DNA from: Variovorax paradoxus
GTDB lineage: Bacteria > Pseudomonadota > Gammaproteobacteria > Burkholderiales > Burkholderiaceae_C
DNA: 64,000 nt
Direction: 5' to 3'
Assembly (NCBI RefSeq): GCF_009755665.1
Contig: NZ_CP046622.1
Coordinates: forward strand, 5,149,001 to 5,213,000
The translations under genes and the position numbers were made by a program. The notes under the pieces are model-generated. The model made no database searches. It worked only from the letters and a program-made list of their open reading frames with translations, and was not told the origin of the DNA. Shown piece by piece: positions 62,741 through 64,000 of the stretch; position 1 is the first letter of the stretch; the number at the start of each line of letters is the position of its first letter.

Positions 62741-64000
62741 TCAGCGGCGCCGCTCCACATAGGGGCGCGCCTGCAGCAGCACGATGCGGTCACCCACGGT
62801 GGCCCATTCGATGTCCTGGTCAACGCCGTTGAAGGTGCGCTTCACCGCCGCGCCCACATTCGCGAGCCGCACCACCAGTTCGTCGGTGAGCACATGGCGT
62901 CCCACTTCCACCGGCACTTCCTTCACGCCGCCGTCCTTGTCGAGCTGCAGCGCCGTCTCTTCAGCGGAGCGGCTGAGCACCTGGATGGCCTTGGACCAGC
63001 TCGAATACATGACCTGTTCCGCCACGCGCTTGCCTTCGACCACGCGGATGCCGATGCCGCGCTTGGCGGAGATGTAGGTGACGTGCGGATGCCCGGCGTC
63101 GAAGGGGTCGCGCGTGATCATCACGCCGGCGTTGGTTGAATCGATGGCGGTCTGCACGAACACGCCCATCACCACCGACTCGGCGCCGAAGCCGGCGGCG
63201 CTGCGCGCCTCCCACGCCTCGGGGTTGAACACCGACGCCCATACCTTCTTCACCGCCAGCTCGAGCGCATCGCCCGTCTTCACATTGGGCACCGTGCTGT
63301 AGAGCCCCGCGCCGCTGAAGCCGGGCAGGTCTTCCGAATTGGACGAGCTGCGCACGAAAACGCCGCCGCCCCCCAGCTGCGACTGCCAAGCGGCGCGCCA
63401 CGCCGCCGCGATGGCCGCATCGACCGGCCACTGCACGATCTCATCGCGTAGCTGTGCCAGCGCCTTCTGCCGGATCTGCGGGTCGCTCGCGAAACCGGGT
63501 TGCCGCTGCATGCGCGCGATGCGGCCGGCCAGGTCATTGGCGCGCATGAAGCGGTCGTAGTGCGCAAAGGGAATGCAGAAGCCGTCTGGCACCGTGGTCT
63601 GAGGAATGCGCGCGGCCAGCACGGCGCCGAGGTTGGCGGCCTTGGAGCCGCACTGCGCGCTGTTGCGCGCGCGAAGAGACGCAAGCGGCAGCAGGCGGGT
63701 TTCGCGCAGGTCGGGCTTGGCGGCTTTCGCGCCGCCGGGCACCGCGCCGATGGCCGCGGTGCGCACATTGCGCGGCGGCAGCGCCGCGATCTCTTCGGGC
63801 GTGAGGCGCCGCAGCTGGAAGCCCGAGGCCGCGACCTTGAGCGCCACCCAATGGCCTTCGTGTTCGCGCAGCACAGCCGCGGCATCGCGCACATAGGCGT
63901 TGGGAATGCCCCAGCCCTTGGCCAGCAGGTTGACGTGCGACAGCGCGGTCGAAGGCCGCTCGGTCAGCACGCCGGCCACGGGCGGCAGGCTGATCGGCAC
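62741..64000 (-). CDS. GWD-like dikinase: phosphohistidine domain followed by ATP-binding domain (5' part missing)
   Basis: 419 residues of a gene continuing beyond the window. At its upstream side, AGVLTERPSTALSHVNLLAK carries a phosphohistidine-type ALSH (near 63937), as in PEP synthase swivel domains. After this, residues ~150-419 form a PPDK-type ATP-binding domain (VPDGFCIPFAHYDRFM, GGVFVRSSSNSEDLPGF, VMGVFVQTAIDSTNAGVMIT, DRIVLLQARPYVERRR at the stop). In PEP synthase and PPDK the order is reverse; the order here matches plant glucan water dikinases. The substrate is not known. Confidence 0.85.
   Translation of the reverse strand: MPISLPPVAGVLTERPSTALSHVNLLAKGWGIPNAYVRDAAAVLREHEGHWVALKVAASGFQLRRLTPEEIAALPPRNVRTAAIGAVPGGAKAAKPDLRETRLLPLASLRARNSAQCGSKAANLGAVLAARIPQTTVPDGFCIPFAHYDRFMRANDLAGRIARMQRQPGFASDPQIRQKALAQLRDEIVQWPVDAAIAAAWRAAWQSQLGGGGVFVRSSSNSEDLPGFSGAGLYSTVPNVKTGDALELAVKKVWASVFNPEAWEARSAAGFGAESVVMGVFVQTAIDSTNAGVMITRDPFDAGHPHVTYISAKRGIGIRVVEGKRVAEQVMYSSWSKAIQVLSRSAEETALQLDKDGGVKEVPVEVGRHVLTDELVVRLANVGAAVKRTFNGVDQDIEWATVGDRIVLLQARPYVERRR

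Noticed and set aside
60481..62823. A 780-codon minus-strand open frame opposite the TRAP permeases
   Set aside because: The plus-strand TRAP proteins are complete and motif-bearing; the antisense is Gln/Arg/His-rich and has no ribosome site.

Overview
The window is GC-rich chromosomal DNA from a betaproteobacterium. Protein sequence character and gene neighbourhoods (lipB-lipA, the str/S10 ribosomal cluster, hemJ-hemB, liv and TRAP cassettes, a regulatory-type PTS) fit the Comamonadaceae, most likely Variovorax or a close relative. That placement is an inference from sequence character; no 16S rRNA is present. I saw no rRNA or tRNA genes, CRISPR array, prophage or insertion sequence, and almost every gene is intact.

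Layout. 1-6.7 kb (plus strand): end of a DUF493 gene, lipB and lipA (lipoate synthesis), an acyl-CoA synthetase, an SLC13/NhaD-like permease, an AraC regulator, a YddG-like exporter and a small unknown protein. 6.7-16 kb (minus): an NADP oxidoreductase, a CpxAR-like two-component system followed upstream by a DUF4260 membrane protein and a Spy/CpxP-like protein, a small repeat-bearing exported protein, then EIIA-HPr-EI of an incomplete PTS, an MFS transporter and a lipoprotein. 16-19 kb: a TlpA-like thioredoxin, cytochrome c', cytochrome b, a GNAT acetyltransferase and a peroxiredoxin.

19-31.7 kb (minus) is the ribosomal block. Transcription starts at a good promoter before rpsL and runs rpsL-rpsG-fusA-tuf-rpsJ to a perfect 17-bp terminator. 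Two exported-protein genes (one an HEXXH metallopeptidase lipoprotein) then separate rpsJ from [40 protein letters not shown], which has its own TATAAT promoter and terminator. 31.7-35.6 kb carries a D,D-carboxypeptidase, a hydrolase, a [2Fe-2S] ferredoxin, a VanZ protein and a probable HemJ; hemB lies divergently beyond a gap that appears to encode a small RNA. 37-43 kb holds a CorA transporter, a second copy of the repeat-bearing exported protein, LysR, dienelactone hydrolase, chromene-carboxylate isomerase, SDR, MarC and EVE genes.

43-50 kb (minus) is a branched-chain-amino-acid-type ABC importer (livH-M-G-F, a binding protein) with an acyl-CoA ligase and an upstream AraC regulator. A pair of structured palindromic modules of a kind I do not recognise lies between livG and livF. 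51-64 kb carries an esterase, purT, 3-hydroxyacyl-CoA dehydrogenase, a crotonase, a beta-lactamase-fold hydrolase, coaX, kbp, a rhodanese, a complete TRAP transporter whose large permease has a repeat-bearing insert, and the 3' part of a dikinase with the phosphohistidine domain placed before the ATP-binding domain.

The strongest candidates for something undescribed are the twin modules in the liv operon (47.05-47.45 kb) and the putative small RNA between hemJ and hemB.
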